Shown piece by piece: positions 39,571 through 47,959 of a stretch of DNA of 64,000 nt (position 1 is the first letter of the stretch; every line of letters begins with the position of its first letter). The position numbers were made by a program, and so were the translations under genes. The notes beneath the pieces were generated by a model. It was not told the DNA's origin. It saw nothing but the letters and a program-made list of their open reading frames with translations, and did not search any database. The DNA lies in the NCBI GenBank assembly GCA_963751425.1, contig CAVVUF010000003.1, positions 1-64,000 on the forward strand, read 5' to 3'. Source of the DNA: CAVVUF01 sp963751425 (GTDB lineage Bacteria; Chloroflexota; Anaerolineae; Anaerolineales; UBA4823).

Positions 39571-39588
39571 ATGTAACTTAAGTCACAT
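39571..39588 (+). promoter_or_regulatory. Crp/Fnr-type binding palindrome upstream of nrfHA
   Basis: ATGTAACTTAAGTCACAT is an 18-bp near-perfect palindrome (16 of 18 match their complement), with TGTAA-N6-TCACA half sites of the Crp/Fnr kind. Its centre lies about 63 bp before the predicted start of transcription, near the class I activation position. A Crp/Fnr regulator gene is at 42691-43389. Confidence 0.6.
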
Positions 39589-39607
39589 ACGGGGGGAAGA
39601 AGACATG

Positions 39608-39636
39608 TTAAGATTAGGCGAAGATTAATATATAAT
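39608..39636 (+). promoter_or_regulatory. Putative nrfHA promoter
   Basis: TATAAT at 39631-39636 with TTAAGA at 39608-39613, a 17-bp spacing. The weak -35 fits a promoter that depends on an activator at the upstream palindrome. About 50 bp of leader precede nrfH. Confidence 0.5.
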
Positions 39637-39685
39637 ATGTTATCTTGCAGACCGATTGGCGCTTAATCCTGATGAAGGTGATCCA

Positions 39686-40162
39686 ATGAAACTCCCTTTT
39701 ATAGTAGGTATGGTGGCCCTGATTGCGGTACTCGGGGTAGGAATGTACGTTACCAATTTCACCGCTTACCTGGGCAGTGACCCACAAACCTGCAACAACT
39801 GCCATGTGATGGATACAGAATATCAAGGCTGGTACAGCGCGGGGCATAATAACAGAGCCGTATGCAGTGATTGTCATACCCCGCATGCTTTTATTCCAAA
39901 GTACCTATATAAAGCACAATCAGGCCTTCATGATGTCATTGCTTTCTCAACCGGGAATATCCCGACCGCCATCCGCGCCAAAGACTCCACAAAAAAGATT
40001 GTGCAAGAAAACTGCATCCGCTGCCACGATGGGACCGTCACTGCAATCATGGCCGGAGAGCAGGAGTTCGACCGCAACTGCTTTGACTGTCACCGCAACA
40101 CAGCCCACGGAGACCGAGGCTTTTCATCGTTACCCTATCAAGATCAGGAGGCTTTCAAATGA
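39686..40162 (+). CDS. nrfH: Cytochrome c nitrite reductase small subunit NrfH
   Basis: The membrane quinol dehydrogenase of the NrfHA complex, passing electrons from the quinone pool to NrfA. An N-terminal membrane helix (about 5-24) is followed by four CxxCH heme sites: CNNCH (36-40), CSDCH (60-64), CIRCH (110-114) and CFDCH (132-136). At 158 residues it is a normal NrfH. I chose the ATG at 39686 (AAGGTG upstream), since it gives the correct N-terminal helix; the open frame upstream adds residues lacking support. Its TGA overlaps the nrfA ATG. Confidence 0.95.
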   Translation: MKLPFIVGMVALIAVLGVGMYVTNFTAYLGSDPQTCNNCHVMDTEYQGWYSAGHNNRAVCSDCHTPHAFIPKYLYKAQSGLHDVIAFSTGNIPTAIRAKDSTKKIVQENCIRCHDGTVTAIMAGEQEFDRNCFDCHRNTAHGDRGFSSLPYQDQEAFK

Positions 40163-41463
40163 AACGTTCGGCTTATGCATTGATAACCACTGGGATCATC
40201 ATTATTCTAGCCGCGGGTTTGATCGGTGTCTTGATCTATCTCAAAAACCAGCCGCCGCAAACGCGCGGCATCGCTCCGCTGGTGGAAATCTCAGCCATGG
40301 AGCCAAATTCTTCGAAATGGGCGGTTAATTACCCCAACCAATACGATACCATGCTCATGACGAAAGACAACAATACCGCTACAGCCTTCGGCGGTTCTGA
40401 GCCATACTCTAAACTAGAGAAAGACCCTCGCCTGGTGACGCTGTTTGCGGGCTACCCTTTCAGCAAAGATTACGACGAGGAGCGCGGCCACATGAACGCG
40501 CTGGATGATGTGCGCACGACCAAGCGCGTGAACGAGACCACGCATGCAACCTGCTATTCCTGCAAAAGCTCCAACAACCCTCAGTTATGGAATGAAATGG
40601 GCATGGCAGAATATGATGCCACCATGTTCAGCGATATGAGCCCTCACCTCACAAACCCCATCGGCTGTGCCAACTGCCACGAAGCCAATACGATGCGCCT
40701 GATCGTCACCAATCCCGCCCTGGAAGAGGCCTTGAAAGCTCAAGGCAAGGATTGGACAACCTTCTCACGCCAGGAGATGCGCACGGTGGTATGTGCCAAC
40801 TGCCATGTGGAATACTATTTCAAGGGCGATGACAAATACCTGACCTTCCCATGGGCGCTCGGAACCCGGATCGAAAATATTTCCGCTTATTACCAGAAAG
40901 AGGGCTTCAAGGATTGGGAATATCCTGAGGCGGGAACCGCCATGATCAAGATGCAGCACCCTGACTTCGAGATGTTCACCGCTGACAGCACACATTACAA
41001 AGCTGGTGTAGCCTGCGCAGACTGCCATATGCCCTATACACGGGATGGTGCCATCAAGTATTCATCCCACGATATCAAAAGCCCCCTATTGAATGCTGAA
41101 GCTGCCTGCGGGCAGTGCCACACCGACGTTGGGTACGTGACTACACGCGTGGCAACGATCCAGAAGCAAGTCAATGACACCATGCTTGCCACGGAGGATG
41201 CGATCATCGAGGCTATCACCACCATCAAAGCGGCGGCAGTCCTGCCGAGCGTGAATAAAGAGCTGCTCGATGAAGCACGCAACCTGCACCGCGAAGCGCA
41301 GCTGCGCTGGGATTTCATCGCTGCAGAGAACAGCATGGGATTCCACAACCCCGAAGAGGCGCTGCGCATCCTGGCAGCGGCCACAGACCTGGCGCGCCAG
41401 GCACAATTGAAGGCAGCCCAGGCAGCAGGGACGCCTGCGGTGATCCCAGTCAGCGGGCAGTAA
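40159..41463 (+). CDS. nrfA: Cytochrome c nitrite reductase catalytic subunit NrfA
   Basis: NrfA reduces nitrite to ammonium with six electrons, outside the cytoplasmic membrane. The 434-residue protein has an N-terminal hydrophobic anchor (about 5-28). The catalytic heme site is CYSCK (132-136), with Lys as the axial ligand. Four CxxCH sites follow: CANCH (170-174), CANCH (212-216), CADCH (286-290) and CGQCH (317-321). Coupled to nrfH by ATGA. Its presence indicates respiratory ammonification or nitrite detoxification. A strong terminator follows 18 bp downstream. Confidence 0.96.
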   Translation: MKRSAYALITTGIIIILAAGLIGVLIYLKNQPPQTRGIAPLVEISAMEPNSSKWAVNYPNQYDTMLMTKDNNTATAFGGSEPYSKLEKDPRLVTLFAGYPFSKDYDEERGHMNALDDVRTTKRVNETTHATCYSCKSSNNPQLWNEMGMAEYDATMFSDMSPHLTNPIGCANCHEANTMRLIVTNPALEEALKAQGKDWTTFSRQEMRTVVCANCHVEYYFKGDDKYLTFPWALGTRIENISAYYQKEGFKDWEYPEAGTAMIKMQHPDFEMFTADSTHYKAGVACADCHMPYTRDGAIKYSSHDIKSPLLNAEAACGQCHTDVGYVTTRVATIQKQVNDTMLATEDAIIEAITTIKAAAVLPSVNKELLDEARNLHREAQLRWDFIAAENSMGFHNPEEALRILAAATDLARQAQLKAAQAAGTPAVIPVSGQ

Positions 41464-41480
41464 ACTCAAATAACACATTT

Positions 41481-41517
41481 AAAAATCCTGGAGACGATCT
41501 CTTTCTCCAGGATTTTT
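41481..41517 (+). terminator. Rho-independent terminator after nrfHA
   Basis: A 14-bp perfect stem (41481-41494 and 41504-41517) with a nine-base loop; the right arm ends in TTTTT. It stands 18 bp after nrfA. Confidence 0.85.
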
Positions 41518-41521
41518 ATCA

Positions 41522-41530
41522 TGCTATACT
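41522..41530 (+). promoter_or_regulatory. Extended -10 promoter of the Fic gene
   Basis: TGCTATACT, an extended -10, ends six bases before the ATG at 41537, directly after the nrfHA terminator. No SD is present, so a leaderless mRNA is likely. Confidence 0.6.
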
Positions 41531-41536
41531 ACCTTC

Positions 41537-42625
41537 ATGCCTTTTCGATATGACTTTACAGTTGAAATCGTTCGTTGTCTACAAACGATCGAACGCGCTC
41601 GCGCTGAGGTAGGATTGACTGTCTTGCCCGTGGCTCTGGCTGAAAGCCTGCGCTTACGCGCCCGAGTGCGTTCCACTCACTTTTCAACGCGCATTGAAGG
41701 CAATCGTCTAACCCTGGCTGAAGCAGAAAAGGCCATTATCGATGGAGGTGCTTTTCCTGGACGTGAGCGCGATACACTTGAAGTCAAACATTACTTCCAG
41801 GCATTAGAACTAATGGGAATTTGGGTTGATGATAAATTCCAAGTTACCGAAGAAAGGATCCGCAAATTACATGCTATCCTCTATTCAGGTAAACACTCGA
41901 GGCCGACACCTTACCGTGATGGCCAAAATGTGGTCCGTGATCGCCAAGGCGGTATCGTTTACCTGCCTCCGGAAGCGCAGGATGTTCCAACCTTGATGAA
42001 AGAATTGGTAGATTGGATTCAGATAAATGAAAGAGGGTTGCCAATTCCGGTCATCGCAGGTATAGCCCATTACCAGTTCGTTACAATCCACCCGTTCTAC
42101 GATGGTAATGGACGAACAGCGCGCGCCTTAGCAACCTGGATTTTATACCGGGGCGGATATGATCTTGGAAGATTTTTTTCGCTAGAAGAGTTCTACGTTC
42201 AGGATTTACAGGGATATTATGCAGCGTTAGTAACTCACCCTCATCATAATTATTATGAAGGACGGGCTGGAGCCGATATCACACCCTGGCTGACTTATTT
42301 TCTAAAAGGCATGACAACCATCTTCGAAACTGTGGCTCAAGAAGTCAAGGATAGTGCTGTGCGCGGAATCAAAACCGAGGATATCCTTTTACAAAAACTA
42401 GATCGTCGAGGGCGGATGATTTTGGGATTGTTTGTAAAGCAAGACGAGATCACATCCAATGAAGTCGCTCGTGTTTTGGGACTTTCGGCGAGGCAAGCAC
42501 GTGATCTATTGCATGAATGGACAGATCAAGGGTGGCTCGAAATTAGTGAAAAAGCACGTAAGTCTCGCCGCTATCGCTTATCGGCGGAATATCGGCGGCT
42601 TATCGGCGGCTTATCGGCGGAATAG
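41537..42625 (+). CDS. Fic-domain protein with N-terminal inhibitory helix and C-terminal winged helix
   Basis: A 362-residue Fic protein; the family usually transfers AMP to hydroxyl side chains of target proteins. The active loop HPFYDGNGRTAR (about 185-196) is canonical with the catalytic His. An inhibitory-type motif, STRIEGNR, near residue 50 supplies the Glu that blocks ATP in class II Fic proteins. The last 80 residues form a winged helix (ITSNEVARVLGLSARQARDLL). The C-terminal 15 codons are made of an 11-bp tandem repeat, described separately. Because the repeat period is not a multiple of three, the peptide at the tail is varied and probably of little structural value. Convergent with the Crp/Fnr gene. 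Confidence 0.92.
   Translation: MPFRYDFTVEIVRCLQTIERARAEVGLTVLPVALAESLRLRARVRSTHFSTRIEGNRLTLAEAEKAIIDGGAFPGRERDTLEVKHYFQALELMGIWVDDKFQVTEERIRKLHAILYSGKHSRPTPYRDGQNVVRDRQGGIVYLPPEAQDVPTLMKELVDWIQINERGLPIPVIAGIAHYQFVTIHPFYDGNGRTARALATWILYRGGYDLGRFFSLEEFYVQDLQGYYAALVTHPHHNYYEGRAGADITPWLTYFLKGMTTIFETVAQEVKDSAVRGIKTEDILLQKLDRRGRMILGLFVKQDEITSNEVARVLGLSARQARDLLHEWTDQGWLEISEKARKSRRYRLSAEYRRLIGGLSAE
42579..42622 (+). repeat. Four-copy 11-bp tandem repeat at the fic 3' end
   Basis: TATCGGCGG starts at 42579, 42590, 42601 and 42612, a strict 11-bp period; units 1 and 4 end in AA and units 2 and 3 in CT. The array covers the last codons of fic. The period is close to one helical turn, which would place each copy on the same DNA face. 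A slippage origin and an operator role are both possible. Confidence 0.8.
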
Positions 42626-42690
42626 GAAATTCCTGGATTTCATTTCTTGATTTTAGAACCAAAATCCGTACGTCTTCTAATCTACATTCG

Positions 42691-43389
42691 TCAATTCGGT
42701 CCCTGCGCCCACTGCCGCAGGATTTCGTCATCCAGGATATGGATACCACGCCGGTCAACTCTGATCGCCCCGCTGCGCTCCAGTTCCCGCAGTGCCCGGG
42801 CGGCCACTTCGCGCACTGTTCCCAGGCGGGCTGCCAGCTGATCACGCCTCAGGCGTGTCCCAGCTTCACCGCAGAGTTGTTCGGGAGTCATCTGGCAGAG
42901 CAGGCGCGCCATGCGGTGGGTTACCTGAAAAAACGAGAGCTCCTCGATCAGCCCAATCATCTTACGCAAGTTTTGACTCAAGTTCAGCACCACTGACTGG
43001 CACATGCTGGGGTACCTGTACATGGCGCTGCGCAAGATTTCAGGATCGATAATCCAAACCAAACTTTCTTCCAGAGCTGCCGCATTGACCGGGTTTTGCC
43101 CCTGATCAAATACAGGCACTTCGCTGAATGTGCTGCCCTCTGCCAGGGTATTGACGATGAACTCGCGCCCCTGTGGAGATATCTTGAACAGCTTGACATG
43201 CCCTCGTTCTAGAATATACAACCCCTTGCAAGGCTCATCCTGCCAGAAGAGCGCCTCGTTCCTTTCAAAGTGCGCCAGGTTTACACCCGGGAGCAGTCCA
43301 ACCAGGATCATCTCTTCCAGGCTTGAGAAATACGCACACTTCCGCAGCGCCTGCAGCTTCTCATCCGCTGTAGCCGGTATGTTTTGCAT
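42691..43389 (-). CDS. Crp/Fnr-family transcription regulator
   Basis: A 232-residue regulator with an N-terminal cyclic nucleotide-binding-type beta barrel (residues about 15-125), long dimer helix, and a C-terminal helix-turn-helix (TRLRRDQLAARLGTVREVAARALREL). The four-Cys cluster of Fnr is not apparent: there are only scattered Cys (KCAYF, EPCKG, MCQS, LLCQM, QLCGE), so O2 sensing through an FeS cluster is doubtful. It begins five bases after the phosphoribosyltransferase stop, an operon. Its DNA site could be the palindrome at 39571-39588 upstream of nrfHA. Confidence 0.9.
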   Translation of the reverse strand: MQNIPATADEKLQALRKCAYFSSLEEMILVGLLPGVNLAHFERNEALFWQDEPCKGLYILERGHVKLFKISPQGREFIVNTLAEGSTFSEVPVFDQGQNPVNAAALEESLVWIIDPEILRSAMYRYPSMCQSVVLNLSQNLRKMIGLIEELSFFQVTHRMARLLCQMTPEQLCGEAGTRLRRDQLAARLGTVREVAARALRELERSGAIRVDRRGIHILDDEILRQWAQGPN

Positions 43390-43393
43390 CCGT

Positions 43394-43891
43394 TTAACCG
43401 CGCAGGACCATCTCATTACCCTGGTCTATTTCCCAAGGGTAAACAATGTGTGCATCGGTGACCGCCGCATAGTAATCGGGGCGCAGTGTACCAAACAGAT
43501 TCCGATAGGGGTTGAAGTGTAAGACGCAGGTCCAGGAAAAACCACCCGCCGCAGAGATCCGGTTTTTAACCGCAGTGATCGTGCGCCCAGACCCCCACAC
43601 ATCATCCACCAGCAAACAACGTTTGCCGCGCAGTTGGGCATCTTCAGGAAATTGGATGAAATGCGGCCACGCAAACAAACCGGCGCGTTCTCTTTCCATC
43701 TCAGCCGGAAAATCCACCGCCGCCGTCAAAATGGCGGTTAAACCCATCGCTTCGGCGAGTAAGCCGCCAGGGATAATCCCACCGCGCGTGATCATCACCA
43801 TCGCCTCAAATTCCATATCGAATTGCGGCAGCAAGTGCTGGATTAAGCGATCTACATCATCCCAGGTCAGTAATTCTCGCCTCATTTCCAT
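43394..43891 (-). CDS. Phosphoribosyltransferase-domain protein
   Basis: A 165-residue type I PRTase fold protein with the PRPP loop CLLVDDVWGSGRT (near residues 93-105) and TRGGIIPGG near the N-terminus. Purine PRTases such as xanthine or hypoxanthine PRTase carry this pattern, but the hood region does not let me name the base. The ATG at 43891 has GGGAG six bases upstream; a longer frame to 43930 has no SD. It lies between priA upstream and the Crp/Fnr gene downstream on the same strand. Confidence 0.82.
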   Translation of the reverse strand: MEMRRELLTWDDVDRLIQHLLPQFDMEFEAMVMITRGGIIPGGLLAEAMGLTAILTAAVDFPAEMERERAGLFAWPHFIQFPEDAQLRGKRCLLVDDVWGSGRTITAVKNRISAAGGFSWTCVLHFNPYRNLFGTLRPDYYAAVTDAHIVYPWEIDQGNEMVLRG

Positions 43892-43930
43892 ATCGTTCTC
43901 CCAATTTTTCTGATGAATTTTAGAACCCAA

Positions 43931-46612
43931 TTATAACAAAGAAGGTGGATCGACCTCGATGCGCCAATCGCTCAAGGATCGGGCTCGCAAGACCTGCCGC
44001 GGATCAGGTCCCACCAGGACAATCTGCCAGCGATACAGGCCGCCCACCCGCTCAAAATAGCATGGCGCCGGGCCGATGATCGAGGTGGCAGCCAGGCCCT
44101 CGCTCTCAATCCAGCCCCTGATCTGGGCAGCCAGGGCTTGGGCTGCAGACTCGGCTTGGTCTGCCCTGGCATGGTGGTATTCCAACCGGACGAAACGATT
44201 GAAGGGTGGGTAGCCGAGCGTTTTCCGGTAAGACAACTCTTGTCGATAAAAAGAATCATAATCGTGACGGGCGGCGGACTGAATGACATAATGATCCGGC
44301 TGGAAGGTCTGCAGAATCACCCGCCCACCCAGCGGGCTGCGCCCGGCGCGCCCGGCTACCTGGGTGAGCAATTGGAAGGCGCGCTCAGCCGCACGGAAAT
44401 CGGGCAGGTTGAGACTGACATCTGCCAGGACAGCCCCTACCAGGGTTACAAAAGGTAAATCAAGACCTTTGGCAACCATCTGGGTGCCGATCAAGATATC
44501 CGCGCGCCGGCTGCTGAAATGCTCAAGAATGATCTCGTGGGCTCCTTTTTGGCGCGTCGTTTCAAAATCCCAGCGCAAGGTGCGGACCCCTGGCAGCAAT
44601 GCCTGGATCTCATCTTCCACTTTTTCAGTCCCGGTGCCAAATTGTCTGATCTGCTTACTGCTGCACTGCGGACACGCTTTGGGCATTTGGCGCTGATACT
44701 GGCAGCGATGGCAGAGCAAAATCGAATGTGATCCAGAAGGAAGATTGTTGAAACCAGAAGGGGAAGTTTGGGCTGCTGACTGCAAGCTTTCAGTATGCAG
44801 CGTGAGCGGGATATCACAGCGCGGGCACTTGAGCGTATATCCGCAGGCGCGGCAGAAGACATAGGTTGCCGTGCCGCGCCGGTTCAAGAAGAGGATCGAC
44901 TGCTCTCCCGCCTCGTAAACCCTGCGCAGAGCATTTTGCAGCGCCCGGCTGAAGATTGATCGGTTGTCAGCCTTTAACTCTTGACGCATATCAACCACCT
45001 GCACCGGTGGGAGATCGGTCATCTCCACATCTCCGTCGAGAGGTTTGTAATGAGAGGATACTCCCTCACCCCTGCCCCTCTCCCCGGGGGAGAGGGGAAT
45101 TGATGGATGGCTTGCCACTTGTGAGGAAATTGACTGAGAAATTTTTTTTAGCTGGTTCTGCACAGATTGCCGGTGCGCCAAAATACGACCTGGCAGGCTG
45201 AGATAAGTCCACTCACCCTTTTCAGCCCGATACCGGCTGGTGATATCTGGCGTAGCAGAGCCAAGAATGCATACCCCCCCTACCAGCCGGGCATAATCCA
45301 CAGCTGCCTGGCGGGCATGGTAGTAAGGTGCGGGCATTTCCTGAAAGTAAGAATCGTCATGGCATTCATCCAGCACGATCAAACCGATATTCGCCAGAGG
45401 CAAGAATAAAGCGCTGCGCGGCCCGACGATGATATCCAATTGCCCAAGGCGCGCGCGCATCCAGGTGTCATAGCGTTCACCTTCCGAAAGGCGCGAATGG
45501 ATCAAGCCAACTCTCCCAGGAAAGCGTGCCATCACACGGCGGATCGTCTGCGGAGTCATGGCGATCTCAGGCACCAGCAGGATGGCTGAGCGACCGGCGT
45601 TCAACGTTTCTGAAACTGCGCGCAGGTAAATCTCGGTCTTGCCGGAGCCTGTGACGCCGTGCAGTAAGAAGGGAGGAACCTTTTCCCCATGCACAGAAGC
45701 ACGCAAGCCTGTTTCAATGATCCGATAAACCGATTGCTGATCGCTCGTGAGGGATGGCTGTTCTGCAGCAACAAATTCCAGGTCTGCCAGCGGGTCGCGC
45801 CACTCCTCTACTTCACCGAGGTGAAGCAGACCTCGTTCCGCCAGGTTAGTCAGGTCAGCGGCGTTCCCCCCGGTTTCCGCATAAACCCAGGAAACATTCA
45901 CGGGGCCAGGCTCTTTGATAAGAAACTCAAGGATCGCCTGCCGGCGGGTGAGAGCCGCAGAGCCTTGACTGCCCAGGGATGGCAAAGCCTGGCGGGCAGC
46001 ATCAGCAGAGCAAGCCAACTGCACCGTGCGTACACGCCTGGGGCGCATGACTGGAGGGGGGAGCACAGATTGGGAGGTGATCATCCCTCTGCGGACCAGG
46101 GCAGCTGCCGCTCGGCGCCAATCAACATGCTGAAGGACCCGGTCAATCTGGCGGCCGCGCATGGGGCCGCGTTTTTCCAGCAGCCCAACCAGCCTGGCCT
46201 GCGTATCACTCAATTTTCCCTGTGAATCAAACCTGGGATGGGAAGGAGTAATTGACGAAGGACCCTGCAGGGTAAAGAGCGTATCTGCCTGTTGGCTCAA
46301 GCCGGGGGGCAGCATCAAAGATATGCAAGCAGCCAAAGGAGCCAAAGTCTCTTCGGCAAGCTTCTTCGCCAGGGAAATTTGCGCCTGGGTTAAAACGGCT
46401 TGTGGATCAATCAAGCTGTGGACCGGGCGAGTTTCTGGTACAGAAGGTGTTGGGATGTTCCGGATCACAACACCTTGCACAGTTTGGTGAGCAAAAGGCA
46501 CCTCGACCAGGTGCCCAGGTTTTACGATGCCTTCCAGCTCAGGAGGCAGGTGGTAATCGTAAAGTTCGTTGATCTGCGGAACATTGACGGCTATTTCTAC
46601 GAAAGCAGGCAT
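43931..46612 (-). CDS. priA: Primosomal helicase PriA with an in-frame palindromic insertion
   Basis: PriA restarts stalled forks by loading the replicative helicase. Of 893 residues, the N-terminal 3'-end-binding domain comes first, then the helicase with Walker A GVTGSGKT (about 320), Walker B-like DECH (about 414; E. coli has DEEH), GSATPD, and two helicase-C blocks. Eight zinc ligands are present (CRAC, CPRC, CHRC, CPQC). Between the helicase lobes about 25-30 extra residues (SIPLSPGERGRGEG) are coded by a palindromic repeat normally expected in intergenic DNA. The frame survives it. Another extra loop (about 30 residues) is between zinc pairs. Confidence 0.94.
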   Translation of the reverse strand: MPAFVEIAVNVPQINELYDYHLPPELEGIVKPGHLVEVPFAHQTVQGVVIRNIPTPSVPETRPVHSLIDPQAVLTQAQISLAKKLAEETLAPLAACISLMLPPGLSQQADTLFTLQGPSSITPSHPRFDSQGKLSDTQARLVGLLEKRGPMRGRQIDRVLQHVDWRRAAAALVRRGMITSQSVLPPPVMRPRRVRTVQLACSADAARQALPSLGSQGSAALTRRQAILEFLIKEPGPVNVSWVYAETGGNAADLTNLAERGLLHLGEVEEWRDPLADLEFVAAEQPSLTSDQQSVYRIIETGLRASVHGEKVPPFLLHGVTGSGKTEIYLRAVSETLNAGRSAILLVPEIAMTPQTIRRVMARFPGRVGLIHSRLSEGERYDTWMRARLGQLDIIVGPRSALFLPLANIGLIVLDECHDDSYFQEMPAPYYHARQAAVDYARLVGGVCILGSATPDITSRYRAEKGEWTYLSLPGRILAHRQSVQNQLKKISQSISSQVASHPSIPLSPGERGRGEGVSSHYKPLDGDVEMTDLPPVQVVDMRQELKADNRSIFSRALQNALRRVYEAGEQSILFLNRRGTATYVFCRACGYTLKCPRCDIPLTLHTESLQSAAQTSPSGFNNLPSGSHSILLCHRCQYQRQMPKACPQCSSKQIRQFGTGTEKVEDEIQALLPGVRTLRWDFETTRQKGAHEIILEHFSSRRADILIGTQMVAKGLDLPFVTLVGAVLADVSLNLPDFRAAERAFQLLTQVAGRAGRSPLGGRVILQTFQPDHYVIQSAARHDYDSFYRQELSYRKTLGYPPFNRFVRLEYHHARADQAESAAQALAAQIRGWIESEGLAATSIIGPAPCYFERVGGLYRWQIVLVGPDPRQVLRARSLSDWRIEVDPPSLL
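45075..45097. repeat. Palindromic repeat inserted inside priA
   Basis: Arms CCCCTCTCCCC (45075-45085) and GGGGAGAGGGG (45087-45097) are perfect complements around one G. The unit resembles widespread 'RGEG' type dispersed palindromes. It codes for Gly/Arg/Pro-rich residues in the priA frame. Confidence 0.75.
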
Positions 46613-46627
46613 GGTATAGGCTTTGAC

Positions 46628-47959
46628 TCACTGGGAGGTTGGGAGAGATGGCAGGAGGGAAATGCTGGCAATGCGCAGCCCATCCATCGCCTCAACCCGT
46701 AAGCGCATACCATCTCTTTCTATCAGATCGCCAACTTTAGGGATGCGCCCCAGCCCACCCAACATGAACCCGGCAATCGTATCGTAATTTGGGTCTTGCA
46801 GGTTTAGCCCAAGCTGCTCGTTCACTTCCTCGATGAGAGTCATGCCGTCGATAATTACCGAGCCATCTGCCTGGCGTTGGATCTCTGGGGTGATCTTATC
46901 AAAGGGATCGCTGACCTCACCCACAATCTCTTCCAGCAGATCTTCCAGAGTAACCAGGCCAGCGGTACCGCCATATTCATCCAGAATAATGGCAATATGC
47001 TGGCGGTTCTGGCGAAATTGGTGCAGCAGCTCATTGACCGGAATCGTCTCAGGTACAAAAATGGCCTCGCGCACCACCATCCGCGCCGTAGACTGCGCGG
47101 GGTCGGGGGCACTCAGGATCCGTATGATATCTTTGACATGCAGTATCCCGATGATCTGATCCAGGTTGTCTTCATAAACAGGAAACTTGGTAAAAGCCGT
47201 ACTGGTCACCATTTGGACCAGCTCTTCCAGGGGTGTATCAGCTTCTACTGCCAGTATCTCGGTGCGAGGGATCATCACCTGGCGTACCAACAGCTCCCCC
47301 AGGTCAAAAATGGCATGCAGCATCTCGTGTTCAGGAGATTGGATGACTCCGCCTTCTTGAGAATCATCCAGAATTTGTTTGATCTCTTCTACGGTGTAAA
47401 CCACCGAATGCTCCCCCACCATTTTAATACCCATCAAGGAAAGGATATTGCGAGTAGCCCAATCGAGCAAGTCAATGAACCACTTGAAAACGCGGCTGAA
47501 GGCTTGCATGGGGCGAGCTGCAATCAGGGCAACTTTCTCGGGTTGGTGTAAGGTGGCGACTTTGGGGACCTGTTCACCAAGCACCACATGAATGCTTGTG
47601 ATGATCACCAAGGAAGTTACCAGCGGTAAAACAGCCAGGACAGGTGCTAAAAATTGAAAATTCGCAGGGATGCTTAATTTCGCAAAATAGGGTTCCAGTA
47701 CCGCCTCAAAAGCATTCTCTCCGACCGCACCCAGCGCCAGGCTGACGATCGTAATTCCCAGCTGCGAAGCAGCAATCAGGTGGTCGCGCGCGGCAGGATT
47801 CTCCAGCCAGGATTTGACGATTTTGGCCGGGGAATTTCCAGCCTCTGCCAGCAGCTCAATCCGCGTGCGGCGAGAAGCAACCGCGGCAAACTCAACGCTG
47901 ACGAAGAAAGCGTTCAGAGCAACCAGGACGAATATTAGAACAAAGTTCCAGAATGGCAT
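46628..47959 (-). CDS. CNNM/CorC-type membrane protein with CBS domains
   Basis: A 443-residue protein with the usual order: CNNM transmembrane domain (residues about 1-195, with three to four segments and the VPKVATLHQPEKVA block), two CBS domains (about 215-340) and a CorC/HlyC C-terminal domain (about 355-440). DEYGGTAGLVTLEDLLEEIVGEV is the family signature. These proteins are linked to Mg2+ and Co2+ export and resistance. Its ATG overlaps the MEMO stop (TAATG). It is often called 'hemolysin' in databases, which is misleading. Confidence 0.93.
   Translation of the reverse strand: MPFWNFVLIFVLVALNAFFVSVEFAAVASRRTRIELLAEAGNSPAKIVKSWLENPAARDHLIAASQLGITIVSLALGAVGENAFEAVLEPYFAKLSIPANFQFLAPVLAVLPLVTSLVIITSIHVVLGEQVPKVATLHQPEKVALIAARPMQAFSRVFKWFIDLLDWATRNILSLMGIKMVGEHSVVYTVEEIKQILDDSQEGGVIQSPEHEMLHAIFDLGELLVRQVMIPRTEILAVEADTPLEELVQMVTSTAFTKFPVYEDNLDQIIGILHVKDIIRILSAPDPAQSTARMVVREAIFVPETIPVNELLHQFRQNRQHIAIILDEYGGTAGLVTLEDLLEEIVGEVSDPFDKITPEIQRQADGSVIIDGMTLIEEVNEQLGLNLQDPNYDTIAGFMLGGLGRIPKVGDLIERDGMRLRVEAMDGLRIASISLLPSLPTSQ

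Noticed and set aside
42579..42622. CRISPR array
   Set aside because: The units are 11 bp without spacers. No CRISPR-like repeat-spacer array or cas gene was seen in the window.
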